A DNA stretch of 64,000 bases. Origin: JASJBU01 sp963790775 (GTDB lineage Bacteria > Pseudomonadota > Gammaproteobacteria > Chromatiales > Chromatiaceae). The translations under genes and the position numbers were made by a program. Under the pieces are notes generated by a model, which had not been told where the DNA came from, ran no database searches, and saw nothing but the letters and a program-made list of their open reading frames with translations. The stretch is from the NCBI GenBank assembly GCA_963790775.1, contig CAWBPR010000008.1, positions 496,001-560,000 of the forward strand, given 5' to 3'. Of the stretch, positions 43,879 to 53,423 are shown piece after piece; the stretch's first letter is position 1; each line of letters begins with the position of its first letter.

Positions 43879-44795
43879 GAAGTTGCTCTTAGTTCGTCAG
43901 GCAATTCATCCTTAGGTGCCTCCTGTGTGTATTGCTCCAAGGCGGCGAGCAGGTCGCCTGCATTTTGCGGCCGTTTCTCATATTCGATTTCCATGGCCCA
44001 ATCGATGGCATCCAGGAGAAAGCTCGGGTAGCGTCGACGATAGAGCCTGCTGGCGGGTTTCAGTTTGTCATTGGCATGGCGCTCAATCGCAGAGGGCGGG
44101 GCCTTGCCGTCCAGGCAGGCCCGCATGCTGGCGCCGATTGCATAGACATCGCTCCAGGGGCCCACATTACCCGACTGGTAGTACTGTTCGACCGGGGAGA
44201 AGCCGGTGGTTACGACGCGCCCGTTGCGGTTTTTTTTATCTTGGAGTTCATGCACGGCCCCGAAATCAAGCAGCAAGGGGTTGCCTCCCGTACGCAGGTG
44301 GATGTTGCTTGGTTTGATATCCAGATGCAGCAGATTTCTGGAATGGATCAGGCTCAAAGCATCCAGGATGGGGGGAAATACCGTCATGATGAAGCGGGTG
44401 CTGAGGCCGCCGCTGCGTTTTTTGATATAGCTGGCGAGATTCTTGCCCCGCTCATGATCCATCACCAGATAACCGGTATTGTGTTCCAAAAAGAAGCCGC
44501 GTACCTGTACAATATTCGGATGACGCAGGGAAGCAAGAACCTTAATCTCCTGGTAAAAAAGCCGCAGGCTGCGGTGGTAGTTGTCGATCTGTTTCTGTTC
44601 GATAACCTGGACATTGTTGTTTTCGCCACGCCTTGCCAGCTTCTTTGGCAAAAACTCCTTGATGATTACCTCATCCTGTGTGTCCTCATCCTCGGCAAGA
44701 TAGATCAGACTGAAGCCGCCGCTTGCGACGAGCCTCATGATCAGATAGCAATCGATCTCTGTGCCGGGGAGCAGGCTGTCGCGTTGCGTATCCAT
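43875..44795 (-). CDS. Hanks-type serine/threonine protein kinase, 306 aa
   Basis: A eukaryote-like kinase. The Gly-rich loop is ASGGFSLIYLAE, the ATP Lys is in VIIKEFLP, the catalytic loop is LHLDIKPSNIHLR (Arg of HRD replaced by Leu), and the metal motif is LLDFGAV. The substitution in HRD suggests an atypical 'non-RD' activation. No transmembrane or extracellular domain follows, so it is cytoplasmic. It is 4 bases upstream of PP2C, in the same operon as rph and rdgB. Confidence 0.92.
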   Translation of the reverse strand: MDTQRDSLLPGTEIDCYLIMRLVASGGFSLIYLAEDEDTQDEVIIKEFLPKKLARRGENNNVQVIEQKQIDNYHRSLRLFYQEIKVLASLRHPNIVQVRGFFLEHNTGYLVMDHERGKNLASYIKKRSGGLSTRFIMTVFPPILDALSLIHSRNLLHLDIKPSNIHLRTGGNPLLLDFGAVHELQDKKNRNGRVVTTGFSPVEQYYQSGNVGPWSDVYAIGASMRACLDGKAPPSAIERHANDKLKPASRLYRRRYPSFLLDAIDWAMEIEYEKRPQNAGDLLAALEQYTQEAPKDELPDELRATS

Positions 44796-45026
44796 AGTGA
44801 TTACACAGTTTGAACAGCAACACCGTAGTTGCAGAGGGCGTCATCGGACCATAGGGTTCTCAGTTTGCTGTGATTTATATATACCATTCGTAAAAAACTA
44901 AAGTAGGATGTGAATCAGGTTTTAATAAAGCCAATCAACATATAATTATGGTACAAATTCCACCATGCGACGAATTGGATGCAAGCATGTTTGTTGTCGG
45001 TTTCCACAGTTTCAGGTAGTGATGCA

Positions 45027-45893
45027 ATGATTAGTAGTATGACCGCCTATGCGCGTAAAGAGTATCGGGGTGACCTCGGTGAGATAAGCTGGGAACTTCG
45101 TTCGGTTAACCATCGTTACCTGGAGATGTTTCTGCGTCTGCCGGAAGAACTGCGGGTCTTGGAGAGCGTCGTGCGTGAAAGAATTACGGCGCGCTTAGGA
45201 AGAGGCAAACTGGATGTTGGGTTGAAGTTCAAGCCGGGAGAGATGGCCGAGGCCAGCCTGCGTATCAACAAACGCATGGTCGAACAGTTGATGACGGCCG
45301 ACCAGGAGGTGGCTGGCATCCTGCATATGGATTCTTACATCAAGCCGATGGATATGTTGCGCTGGCCTGGTGTCCTGCATGAAGAAGAACTGGATTTTAC
45401 TCCGGTAAAACAGCAGGCAATGGAACTGCTGGAGGCTGCATTGGAGAGCCTGGTGGAGGGGCGCCAGCGTGAAGGCGCGCGTCTCGCCGAGATCGTTCTG
45501 CAACGCTGTCAAGGGATGCAGGAACAGGTCAAAAGGGTACGGGAACTGATGCCGGAGGTGCTGCAGGGCGTCAAGACCCGCATCCAGGAACGTCTGCTCG
45601 AAGTCATGGAATCTCTGGATGAGAACCGTCTCGAACAGGAGATGGCGTTGCTCGCGCAACGTCTCGATGTGGAAGAGGAGATGGACCGGCTTGAAGCTCA
45701 TCTGGTAGAGGTGGAGCGTGTCCTGGAAGCCGATGAACCGGTAGGTCGGCGTCTCGACTTTCTGATGCAGGAGCTGAACCGGGAGGCCAACACCCTATCC
45801 TCGAAATCGAACAGTGTCGAGGTGACGCGCCTGGCGGTAGAGATGAAAGTACTCATCGAACAGATGCGTGAACAGATCCAGAATATTGAATGA
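45027..45893 (+). CDS. yicC: YicC family endoribonuclease-like protein, 288 aa
   Basis: A conserved bacterial protein recently implicated in endoribonuclease activity. The start MISSMTAYARKEYRG is the family signature, and length fits (E. coli YicC 287). The central part is long helical, and the end LSSKSNSVEVTRLAVEMKVLIEQMREQIQNIE is the family C-terminus. The preferred start is ATG 45027; the longer frame from 44979 has no support. It diverges from the kinase/rph operon. Confidence 0.93.
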   Translation: MISSMTAYARKEYRGDLGEISWELRSVNHRYLEMFLRLPEELRVLESVVRERITARLGRGKLDVGLKFKPGEMAEASLRINKRMVEQLMTADQEVAGILHMDSYIKPMDMLRWPGVLHEEELDFTPVKQQAMELLEAALESLVEGRQREGARLAEIVLQRCQGMQEQVKRVRELMPEVLQGVKTRIQERLLEVMESLDENRLEQEMALLAQRLDVEEEMDRLEAHLVEVERVLEADEPVGRRLDFLMQELNREANTLSSKSNSVEVTRLAVEMKVLIEQMREQIQNIE

Positions 45894-45921
45894 CAAATAG
45901 ATACTTAGGTAAACCTATTCC

Positions 45922-46725
45922 ATGAAAGTGAAAATCCTCCTCTCGTTGGTATTCCTTCTTTTACTATCCGCCTGCGCCACTAGCCCTACCGGGCGCTCCC
46001 AGTTCATGATCGTTTCTGAAGATCAGGCGATCAATTCTTCGAAGACGGCCTATGTGGAGATGCTCAAGCCGTACAGTGAGAAAGGTCAGCTGGACAATGA
46101 CCCGAAACTCCAGGCAAGGGTGCGGCAGATAACCGGGCGGATCATTGCCCAGGCGATCAAGATGCGGCCGGAGACCAAGGATTGGGAGTGGAGCATGAAG
46201 ATTATCGATGACGCCAAAACCGCCAATGCCTGGGCCATGGCAGGTGGCAAGATGGCCATCTACACCGGGCTGATCGAACAGGTCAAACCCACCGATGACG
46301 AGCTGGCCCAGGTGCTGGCCCACGAAATCAGTCACGCCCTGGCCAAACACACCGCAGAGAAGATGTCGGTGGCTATGGCCAGTCAGGTGGGTGTGGTGGC
46401 CGTCGGGGCGGCATCCGACAACAGTCAACTCGCGCTGGCCGGTGCAGCGCTTGCAGCAAAGCTGGCTGTCGAGTTGCCCAACAGCAGAACGGCAGAGGCC
46501 GAAGCGGACCGGATCGGCATCGAACTGGCGGCCAAGGCCGGCTATGATCCCCGCGCCGCCGCAACCCTGTGGCAGAAGATGGGCGCCTTGTCGGACAGCA
46601 GGCCCCCGCAGTTTCTGAGTACCCATCCGAGTCCGGCAAACCGGCAGGAAGTGCTCGGCGAGTTGGCGAACAAGATGATGCCTTATTACACCGCTAAGGG
46701 CGAGCGCCCCAGTTTTAATTATTGA
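45922..46725 (+). CDS. M48 family zinc metallopeptidase lipoprotein (LoiP/YcaL-like), 267 aa
   Basis: A periplasmic outer-membrane quality-control peptidase. A lipobox (LLLLSACATS) around residue 18 makes it a lipoprotein. The zinc motif is HEISHALAKHTAEK at about residue 138, and the third ligand Glu is in TAEAEADRIGIELAAKAGY. The C-terminal THPSPANRQEVLGELA segment is typical. It stands between yicC and gmk, which are on the same strand. Confidence 0.92.
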   Translation: MKVKILLSLVFLLLLSACATSPTGRSQFMIVSEDQAINSSKTAYVEMLKPYSEKGQLDNDPKLQARVRQITGRIIAQAIKMRPETKDWEWSMKIIDDAKTANAWAMAGGKMAIYTGLIEQVKPTDDELAQVLAHEISHALAKHTAEKMSVAMASQVGVVAVGAASDNSQLALAGAALAAKLAVELPNSRTAEAEADRIGIELAAKAGYDPRAAATLWQKMGALSDSRPPQFLSTHPSPANRQEVLGELANKMMPYYTAKGERPSFNY

Positions 46726-46810
46726 GGCAGAGGCCAACGTGCGTTTTGGCTGAGGTTCCGCTTCGCGGTCTACTTCGTGTCACTAGTCAACGATTTTGCA
46801 GGAAATCCAT

Positions 46811-47431
46811 ATGCCGCTAGGTACGCTCTTCATTCTATCCGCCCCGTCAGGCGCCGGAAAAACCAGTCTGCTGAAGGCTCTGCGTGATCAGGATGGCGAC
46901 CTGCAGGTCTGCGTCTCACACACCACCAGGTCCATGCGCCCCGGAGAAGAGGATGGCGTGGACTATCACTTCATAGGCCATGAGAAATTCCTGCACATGG
47001 TCGAGGCTGGCGAATTTCTCGAACACGCCGAGGTATTCGGTAACTTCTATGGCACCGCGGAAGCTGCAGTGCGTTCACAACTGGAGAACGGTGACCTGGT
47101 GCTGGAGATCGACTGGCAGGGTGCGCAACAGGTGAGAAAACGTTTTCCCGGGGCGGTCTCCATATTCATCCTGCCCCCCGATCCGCAAACCCTGCGGGAG
47201 AGGCTCGATGCCCGCGGTCAGGACAGCGAGGAGATCATCCAGGGACGCATGCAGAAGGCGGTGCGAGAGATGTCCCACTACGCCGAGTTTGATTATCTGG
47301 TAATCAATGACATCTTCGACGCTGCCCTGGCGGAACTCGATTGTATCGTGCAGAGTCAGCGTTTAAGACTGGCGCGGCAGGCATGTCAGAATGAAGAGAG
47401 GATAAAGCGGCTACTGGGCAACACAGAATGA
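46811..47431 (+). CDS. gmk: guanylate kinase, 206 aa
   Basis: It phosphorylates GMP to GDP. The P-loop is SAPSGAGKTSLLKAL at about residue 10, with GMP-binding VSHTTRSMRPGEEDGVDYHF and catalytic EIDWQGAQQVRKRF. Length 206 matches the family. ATG 46811 is preferred, with AGGA upstream; a TTG-start extension exists. rpoZ and spoT, which follow in E. coli, are absent. Confidence 0.97.
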   Translation: MPLGTLFILSAPSGAGKTSLLKALRDQDGDLQVCVSHTTRSMRPGEEDGVDYHFIGHEKFLHMVEAGEFLEHAEVFGNFYGTAEAAVRSQLENGDLVLEIDWQGAQQVRKRFPGAVSIFILPPDPQTLRERLDARGQDSEEIIQGRMQKAVREMSHYAEFDYLVINDIFDAALAELDCIVQSQRLRLARQACQNEERIKRLLGNTE

Positions 47432-47557
47432 TTCTAAGCGGTTTCAAGGGCTAATCACTTGGGTGAGTTGGCGTCAGATAGATAACTTTCCCGTCTTTCC
47501 GGAAGAATTTAAAAGGTCCTGATGATGAGATTGGTATTAGGTCTGGTTGGTGATGCT

Positions 47558-48367
47558 TCAGAAGTGTTTTCTTAAAAATAAGTGGAACCCTAAACTCCGG
47601 GTGTAATTAGCGGGTTCGAAGACTGTGCCTACAGCAGCTCCGTTTTTCGTCAGGGCGAATGAATCGCTTTCATCGAACCACCAGAGATGGAGATAAGGAC
47701 CAAACCCAATCGATGTGTTTCGGTCAATGGATTGAAGCCAGTTGACTTCAACTTCAAGACCTTGTCCGTCGTTCAGATCCAGTTTGACCGGATCATAAAC
47801 CTCATTTTTGAATTCAACATCAAGGGTAGCGTTGAAGCTGCGCTTCGCCCGTAGCAGAAAGTCCACCTTGCTTGCGGAATTGATGTGATAAATGGGCCTG
47901 ATTCCAAGGCTGAAATAGGGCCATTCATAGGTTTCATCCAAACCGGGAATGCTGGGTAGAGAGTGAATATTCCGGTTCCAAATGCGCAGGCCTAAACCAC
48001 CAAAATACTCCATTTTGAGCTTTTCTGAGATCTCCTGGCTATATCCTAGGGCGAGGTTTTGATTCTTCATGCTCTCACTGGTTTGTGAGTTCAACTCTAT
48101 ATTGGAAGAAGGGTAGGCAACATAATCCACGTCACCCCTCATTGTCTCGACAGCACCATTGATAAACCATTTGCCTGAGCGGGCCTCTAGGTCGATAAAA
48201 AGACCCTGTAACGAACCATCCTCCAGATCGAGAATGTCACCCTGGAGGTTTTCTTCCTCGTATTGGAAGTCCACAATGGATAGACCGAAACTTGTGAAAA
48301 AGTCCGCTGCATCGGCTGAGCAGACAATGACTGCCAGTGTGAATAAATTTATGGGGGTAAAGGTCAT
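47558..48367 (-). CDS. putative outer-membrane beta-barrel protein, 269 aa
   Basis: No family recognised. A signal peptide (FTLAVIVCSADA) is followed by regularly alternating strands with aromatic ends, and it closes with LGFHLFLRKHF, as in outer-membrane proteins whose last residue is Phe. It is AT-richer than its neighbours. It is followed (in its own direction) by open sequence, and precedes the Gly-lipoprotein gene on the same strand. Function unknown. Confidence 0.65.
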   Translation of the reverse strand: MTFTPINLFTLAVIVCSADAADFFTSFGLSIVDFQYEEENLQGDILDLEDGSLQGLFIDLEARSGKWFINGAVETMRGDVDYVAYPSSNIELNSQTSESMKNQNLALGYSQEISEKLKMEYFGGLGLRIWNRNIHSLPSIPGLDETYEWPYFSLGIRPIYHINSASKVDFLLRAKRSFNATLDVEFKNEVYDPVKLDLNDGQGLEVEVNWLQSIDRNTSIGFGPYLHLWWFDESDSFALTKNGAAVGTVFEPANYTRSLGFHLFLRKHF

Positions 48368-48396
48368 TAAGCCTTCGGTGTTTATCTGACATTAGT

Positions 48397-48423
48397 AAGG
48401 GGATGATGACGGGTCATCCCCTT
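48397..48423 (-). terminator. inverted repeat after the Gly-rich lipoprotein gene
   Basis: AAGGGGATGA (48397-48406) pairs perfectly with TCATCCCCTT (48414-48423). It lies 26 bases after the stop of the minus-strand lipoprotein gene. Followed by mixed sequence, so a weak terminator. Confidence 0.5.
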
Positions 48424-48448
48424 TATCGGCTATGTATGGATTAAGTTG

Positions 48449-49405
48449 TTACCAGTTTTCAATGCTTACGGTTTCATAAATCCCGTCGCCATCCGCATCC
48501 ACTGAGAGTGTGTATGTCAGAATGCTATCACCCTCACAGTCAATCATAAGCGAGGAGTTATCTCCAGTGGCGACCACAACGCCAGCGTAGGGCCAGTCAT
48601 CATTGTAATCTACGTAGATTACATTGCTGGTGATTATATCAATGTAGCCATTGTCAGGATGATAGAACCTGCCATTAATTGTGATCTGCACTTCAGAGAT
48701 ATAATCGGTGAGGACGATTTTATAATCTGCATACATGAAAACCTTCCCCGAAATATTATCTCGAACCAAATAGTCTATTGTCTGCGTTATGGATAAAGTG
48801 GTTTGATTAATAACGATTTTCCCGCTGTATGTATAACTTTCACTATCATAACTTTCTGTTATTTCAGTGAAAGTCATGGTCATGTTCGGGATAGTTTCAG
48901 TGGAGATATCATATAGGCCAACAACATTGGCTACGCCATTCGTATACACATCTGAAATCACGCAGTCATTGAATGACATTGATCCACTAAAATCGCCCGT
49001 CACCGTATCTACAGTGAGTGTGATGGTTATGGATCCGCTGTCACATTGTTGGGTATCCGTCTCAGTAACAGTGGCACCCGGTAAATAGATCAGATTGGTA
49101 AAATCTAATTCCAGAACAACATTGGCTAACATTTGAGAAAAAACGAGATTAGAGGGGAGTGATGAAACCGTATCACTCTCGCTGCTTACTACTGCGATGA
49201 GGTCGGTGCTGGCAAACCCATCTGTGTCAGGACCAAATACACCTTCTGCCATATCTTCAGCATTCTCACTCGTGATAAAGGCAGGGGTTTTCAATCCTGT
49301 ATAACTGATTGGGGTTGTGTCATCTCCTCCTCCCCCTCCACCACCACAGGCTAGGAGTAAGAATATTGATATTACAAAGGAGATAAGCAGATAGGTCCTT
49401 TTCAT
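48449..49405 (-). CDS. lipoprotein with poly-Gly linker, about 318 aa
   Basis: No recognised family. Start ATG 49405 with AGGAAGGTG just upstream; an upstream in-frame ATG at 49435 is less likely. The signal ends in a lipobox LLLACGGGGGGGDD, so the mature lipoprotein has a Gly tether. The body is beta-rich with regular Thr/Val/Asp strands and a C-terminal VDADGDGIYETVSIE calcium-like motif. Low GC and Ser/Thr/Ile-rich, unlike neighbouring housekeeping genes. Likely a surface protein. Confidence 0.7.
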   Translation of the reverse strand: MKRTYLLISFVISIFLLLACGGGGGGGDDTTPISYTGLKTPAFITSENAEDMAEGVFGPDTDGFASTDLIAVVSSESDTVSSLPSNLVFSQMLANVVLELDFTNLIYLPGATVTETDTQQCDSGSITITLTVDTVTGDFSGSMSFNDCVISDVYTNGVANVVGLYDISTETIPNMTMTFTEITESYDSESYTYSGKIVINQTTLSITQTIDYLVRDNISGKVFMYADYKIVLTDYISEVQITINGRFYHPDNGYIDIITSNVIYVDYNDDWPYAGVVVATGDNSSLMIDCEGDSILTYTLSVDADGDGIYETVSIENW

Positions 49406-49917
49406 GGTTACACCTTCCTTGAGGTCAATGTGCAAAGCAGGAGGCTTCTCCTTGACCTCATCGATGACTATTTTGAGAGACCCGGTTTTAACTGCGGATC
49501 ATGTTTGGAAGCCGGGTAGAACTTTCTCTATTCAAAATTCTTTGAACGAAGAAAACCCTATTTGAATAATAGGTAAGTTTGTGAATTTTGATAGATACAA
49601 AATGGGATATTTAATCTATCTGGGAAAAGTTGTTACGACTGCTGGTCGTAATCAATACAGGGTTACTGAACGCATCAGTTCTACTAACTTGCAGGGGTCG
49701 ATTCACTTCAGGGGCATCACTATCTACTCAAAGGGTTGATTTCCAGCTTCTTTTCTTGAAATTCCAGAATAATCGACAATAACCTACTGAATACAGTGCA
49801 GAATGGATAGATTGTTGGTCTATGGTGATCGCGGTTAATTTGAGTTCTGTGAGCAGAATTTGTGGAGTGAGATTAGAAAAAGCTAAACTATGCGCTTTTC
49901 CAAGCTTCAGGATGTTT
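49406..49917. other. non-coding region upstream of miaB
   Basis: About 510 AT-rich bases between the divergent lipoprotein and miaB genes. I see no RNA gene, no other gene, and no clear regulatory palindrome. Confidence 0.4.
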
Positions 49918-51270
49918 ATGGCCGGTAAACTGTTTATCAAGACCTTTGGATGCCAGATGAATGAGTACGACTCATCGCGCATGGCGGATGGCCTGCGTGA
50001 GGCGCAGGGTCTTGAGCTGACGGATCGGCCTGAAGAGGCGGATGTGCTGCTGCTGAATACCTGCTCGATCCGTGAAAAGGCCCAGGAGAAGGTCTTCTCC
50101 CAGCTCGGCCGCTGGCGTCCCTGGAAAGAGCGCAATCCCCAGTTGATCATCGGCGTGGGTGGCTGTGTTGCGAGCCAGGAGGGGGATGCGATCCGCGAGC
50201 GGGCACCCTATGTGGATCTGGTGTTCGGCCCCCAGACCCTGCACCGTCTGCCGCAGATGATCCAGGAGGCCCGCACGCAGCACCATCCGGTGGTGGATGT
50301 CTCCTTTCCCGAGATCGAGAAGTTCGATTCTCTGCCTGAGCCCCGCGCCGAAGGACCCAGCGCCTTTGTCTCCATCATGGAGGGCTGTTCCAAATACTGC
50401 ACCTTCTGCGTGGTGCCCTTTACCCGGGGCGAGGAGATCAGCCGGCCGTTTGACGATGTGATCGCCGAGGTGGCCGGCCTGGCGGACCAGGGCGTGCGCG
50501 AGGTCAACCTGCTGGGGCAGAACGTCAACGCCTACCGGGGCGAGATGCACGATGGTGAAGCTGCTGATCTGGCGCTGCTCATTGAGTATGTGGCGGCGAT
50601 CGAAGGCATCGACCGCATCCGCTTTACCACCTCACATCCGGTGGAGTTTTCCGACAGCCTGATTGAGGTCTATGGGCGGGTGCCGGAACTGGTGAGTTTT
50701 CTGCATCTGCCGGTACAGTCCGGTTCGGATCGGGTGCTGGCGATGATGAAACGGGGCCACATGGCCATCGAATACAAGGCAAAAATCCGCCGGCTGCGGG
50801 AGATCCGCCCTGACATTACCATCTCTTCCGACTTCATTGTCGGTTTTCCTGGTGAGACCGAACAGGATTTTCAGGCTACCCTGAAGCTGATCGATGAGAT
50901 CGGTTTTGACCACTCCTACAGCTTCATCTATAGTCGCCGCCCCGGCACCCCGGCCGCGGATTTGCCGGATGATGTGCCTCTGTCAGTAAAACAGGAGCGT
51001 CTCGAGCGGCTGCAGCAATTGATCAATACCCAGGCCCAGCGCATCAGCCGGCAGATGGTGGGAACGATCCAGCGGGTGCTGGTGGATCGCCCGGCGCGCA
51101 AGGATCCACAGCAACTGGCGGGACGCACCGAGAACAACCGGGTGGTGAACTTCGATGCCCCGGCTGAACTGATCGGCCGGTTTGCCGATGTGCGGATTAC
51201 CGAAGCGCTGCCGAACTCCTTGCGGGGTAAACTGGTGGAAGTGGTAAATTCCCAGGTTGCCAACGGCTGA
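49918..51270 (+). CDS. miaB: tRNA-2-methylthio-N6-dimethylallyladenosine synthase MiaB, 450 aa
   Basis: A radical SAM methylthiotransferase that modifies A37 of tRNAs. The N-terminal cluster domain has three Cys (KTFGCQMNEYDS, LNTCSIREK, VGGCVAS). The radical SAM CxxxCxxC is in EGCSKYCTFCVVPF. The C-terminal TRAM domain ends QLAGRTENNRVVNFDAP and beyond. The start ATG at 49918 (MAGKLFIKTFGCQ) fits the family; an earlier ATG at 49912 adds two residues. It heads the conserved miaB-ybeZYX-lnt order. Confidence 0.96.
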   Translation: MAGKLFIKTFGCQMNEYDSSRMADGLREAQGLELTDRPEEADVLLLNTCSIREKAQEKVFSQLGRWRPWKERNPQLIIGVGGCVASQEGDAIRERAPYVDLVFGPQTLHRLPQMIQEARTQHHPVVDVSFPEIEKFDSLPEPRAEGPSAFVSIMEGCSKYCTFCVVPFTRGEEISRPFDDVIAEVAGLADQGVREVNLLGQNVNAYRGEMHDGEAADLALLIEYVAAIEGIDRIRFTTSHPVEFSDSLIEVYGRVPELVSFLHLPVQSGSDRVLAMMKRGHMAIEYKAKIRRLREIRPDITISSDFIVGFPGETEQDFQATLKLIDEIGFDHSYSFIYSRRPGTPAADLPDDVPLSVKQERLERLQQLINTQAQRISRQMVGTIQRVLVDRPARKDPQQLAGRTENNRVVNFDAPAELIGRFADVRITEALPNSLRGKLVEVVNSQVANG

Positions 51271-51290
51271 CAGGTCCCTCTTTCTTACGG

Positions 51291-52277
51291 TTGGAATCCA
51301 TTTTGTCTGAACACCCAGAATCCCTCGATCTGCTCCTGGAGCCGGCCGACAATCAACAGTTGGCGAACGTCTGTGGCCAGCTCGATGAACATTTACGCCA
51401 GATCGAACGCCGCCTGGGCATAGAGATCAATAACCGTGGCAACCAGTTTCACTTGATTGGTGAAAGAGATGCCATCCGGGCCGGTGAACAGGTGTTGCAG
51501 GATCTCTACAGAACCGCGGCGGATGAATCCCTGGATCCCAAACAGGTCCACCTTTTTCTGCAGGATTCAGGTATTGACGCCCTGCTGCAGCTGGATGGCC
51601 GTGTTGATGTCCCGGAGACAATCATCAAGACCCGGCGTGGCTTGGTGAGGCCGCGCGGACCCAATCAACAGGAATATCTGCACAAGGTGCTCACCCATGA
51701 CATCAACTTCGGCGTGGGACCGGCCGGAACCGGCAAGACCTATCTGGCCGTGGCCTGTGCGGTGGATGCCATGGAGCGGGATCAGGTGCGCCGTATTCTG
51801 CTGGTAAGGCCCGCCGTAGAGGCCGGGGAGCGTCTCGGTTTTCTGCCCGGCGACCTGGCGCAGAAAATCGATCCCTATCTGCGGCCGCTCTACGATGCGC
51901 TCTACGAGATGCTCGGCTTCGAAAAGGTTGCCAAGCTGGTGGAGCGCAGTGTCATCGAGGTCGCCCCGCTGGCTTATATGCGCGGGCGCACCCTGAATGA
52001 GTCTTTTGTGATTCTGGACGAGGCGCAAAACACCACCCCTGAACAGATGAAGATGTTTCTCACCCGTATCGGTTTTGGCTCCACTGCGGTGATCACCGGT
52101 GACGTGACCCAGATCGATCTGCCCCGTGGACATCAATCCGGGCTGCGCCAGGCGATTGAAGTGCTGTCCCAGGTGGACGGCATCAGTTTCACCTTTTTCA
52201 ATGCGCGGGACGTGGTCAGGCACCCGCTGGTGCAGAAGGTCGTGCGAGCCTATGACGAATTCGACCGGCAGCAATGA
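51291..52277 (+). CDS. ybeZ: PhoH-family ATPase (YbeZ), about 328 aa
   Basis: A P-loop ATPase associated with YbeY in ribosome maturation. The Walker A motif is GPAGTGKTYLAV near residue 145, and Walker B is FVILDEAQNTTPEQMK. An N-terminal KH-like domain occupies roughly residues 20-100. The true start is uncertain: TTG at 51291 or TTG at 51303, neither with a strong site. It precedes ybeY on the same strand. Confidence 0.93.
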   Translation: MESILSEHPESLDLLLEPADNQQLANVCGQLDEHLRQIERRLGIEINNRGNQFHLIGERDAIRAGEQVLQDLYRTAADESLDPKQVHLFLQDSGIDALLQLDGRVDVPETIIKTRRGLVRPRGPNQQEYLHKVLTHDINFGVGPAGTGKTYLAVACAVDAMERDQVRRILLVRPAVEAGERLGFLPGDLAQKIDPYLRPLYDALYEMLGFEKVAKLVERSVIEVAPLAYMRGRTLNESFVILDEAQNTTPEQMKMFLTRIGFGSTAVITGDVTQIDLPRGHQSGLRQAIEVLSQVDGISFTFFNARDVVRHPLVQKVVRAYDEFDRQQ

Positions 52278-52319
52278 GTCGCTGTAGTCGCGCAAAGCAA
52301 GCCGGCAGGATAGTTGATA

Positions 52320-52782
52320 ATGAATCTGGAACTGGAAATCCAGCTTGTCGCGAAGCCCCCCGTGCTGCCTGTGGAAGAGGATTTCAGACTCTGGGTGGCT
52401 GCTGCGCTGGTCAACACCAAACCGCAGATTGAACTGGTGATCCGCATCGTCGACGAGCAGGAAAGTCGCCAGTTAAACAGAGACTTTCGGGGCAAGAACC
52501 AGCCGACAAACGTACTCTCGTTCCCCTTTGAAGCCCCTCCTGAGGTCGCCACTCCGCTGCTTGGGGGATCTGGTGATCTGTGCGCCGGTGGTGATCGAAG
52601 AGGCGCGGCAACAGGGTAAAACAGAACTGGCCCACTGGGCCCATATGGTGGTGCATGGCGTACTGCATCTGCAAGGCTATGACCACCAGACCGATGCGGA
52701 GGCGGAGCAGATGGAAGGACTTGAACGGATCATCCTCCAGCGGCTCCATTTTTCTGATCCATATAATGAAGAGGACCGATGA
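52320..52782 (+). CDS. ybeY: endoribonuclease YbeY (frameshifted), about 153 aa
   Basis: A zinc-dependent single-strand endoribonuclease for 16S rRNA 3'-end maturation. The zinc motif HGVLHLQGYDH is intact in the downstream frame; the N-terminal NRDFRGKNQPTNVLSF motif is in the first. Restoring continuity requires removing one G from the G run near 52563-52567 (giving ATPLLGDLVICAPVV). In other Gammaproteobacteria this gene is conserved, so a sequencing indel is more likely than loss. Start ATG 52320. Confidence 0.85.
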
Positions 52783-53414
52783 ACAGTAAAGATCGAGCGG
52801 CTAGCGGTTCACTCCTCAACTGGCTGGAGCGTTTTAACCGGCTTTTTGGGAGTGAACCGAAAGACAGGGAGCAACTGATTGAGTTGCTGAATGTGGCGCA
52901 GGAGCGGGAGCTGCTGGATAGCGAGACCCTCAGCATGATGCAGGGGGCGATGATGGTATCGGAGCTTCGGGTGCGTGAAGTCATGACCCCAAGATCTCAG
53001 TTGGTGGTGTTGAGGCGTAACGATGATCTGCAGGAGGTGTTGCGGGTGGTCCTAGATTCATTGCATTCACGCATTCCGGTGATTGGCAAGGATACCGATG
53101 AAGTAGTGGGGATTCTGATGCCCAAGGACCTTCTCGGCTGGATGCATGATAAGGAGCACAAAAAGTTTCGGCTGAAGGATTTGTTGCGCGAAGTGCTGAT
53201 TGTCCCGGAAAGCATGCGTCTGAGCAGCCTGATGAAGCAGTTACGCATCGCCCACAACCATATGGCGATTGTGGTGGACGAATACGGTTCAACCGCTGGC
53301 CTGGTGACGCTGGAGGATGTGCTGGAGCAGATTGTCGGTGATATAGAGGACGAGCATGATGATCCCGAAGAGTCTGCCGGCTTGGAGCAGGGATCGCCCG
53401 CCAATGTCTCGTAG
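52779..53414 (+). CDS. corC: CBS-domain protein CorC/YbeX, C-terminally truncated, 211 aa
   Basis: It has two CBS domains: first around residues 60-125 (VREVMTPRSQLVVL) and second around 130-190 (LREVLIVPES, HNHMAIVVDEYGSTAGLVTLED). E. coli CorC has 292 residues, with a C-terminal CorC_HlyC domain of about 80 residues after the DIEDEHDDPEE-like segment. Here the frame stops there, at 53414, and lnt starts ten bases later, so that domain is missing. Reading other frames did not reveal it. Consistent with a real deletion or a naturally short variant. ATGA overlap with ybeY. Confidence 0.88.
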   Translation: MNSKDRAASGSLLNWLERFNRLFGSEPKDREQLIELLNVAQERELLDSETLSMMQGAMMVSELRVREVMTPRSQLVVLRRNDDLQEVLRVVLDSLHSRIPVIGKDTDEVVGILMPKDLLGWMHDKEHKKFRLKDLLREVLIVPESMRLSSLMKQLRIAHNHMAIVVDEYGSTAGLVTLEDVLEQIVGDIEDEHDDPEESAGLEQGSPANVS

Positions 53415-53423
53415 CGCTCTGGC

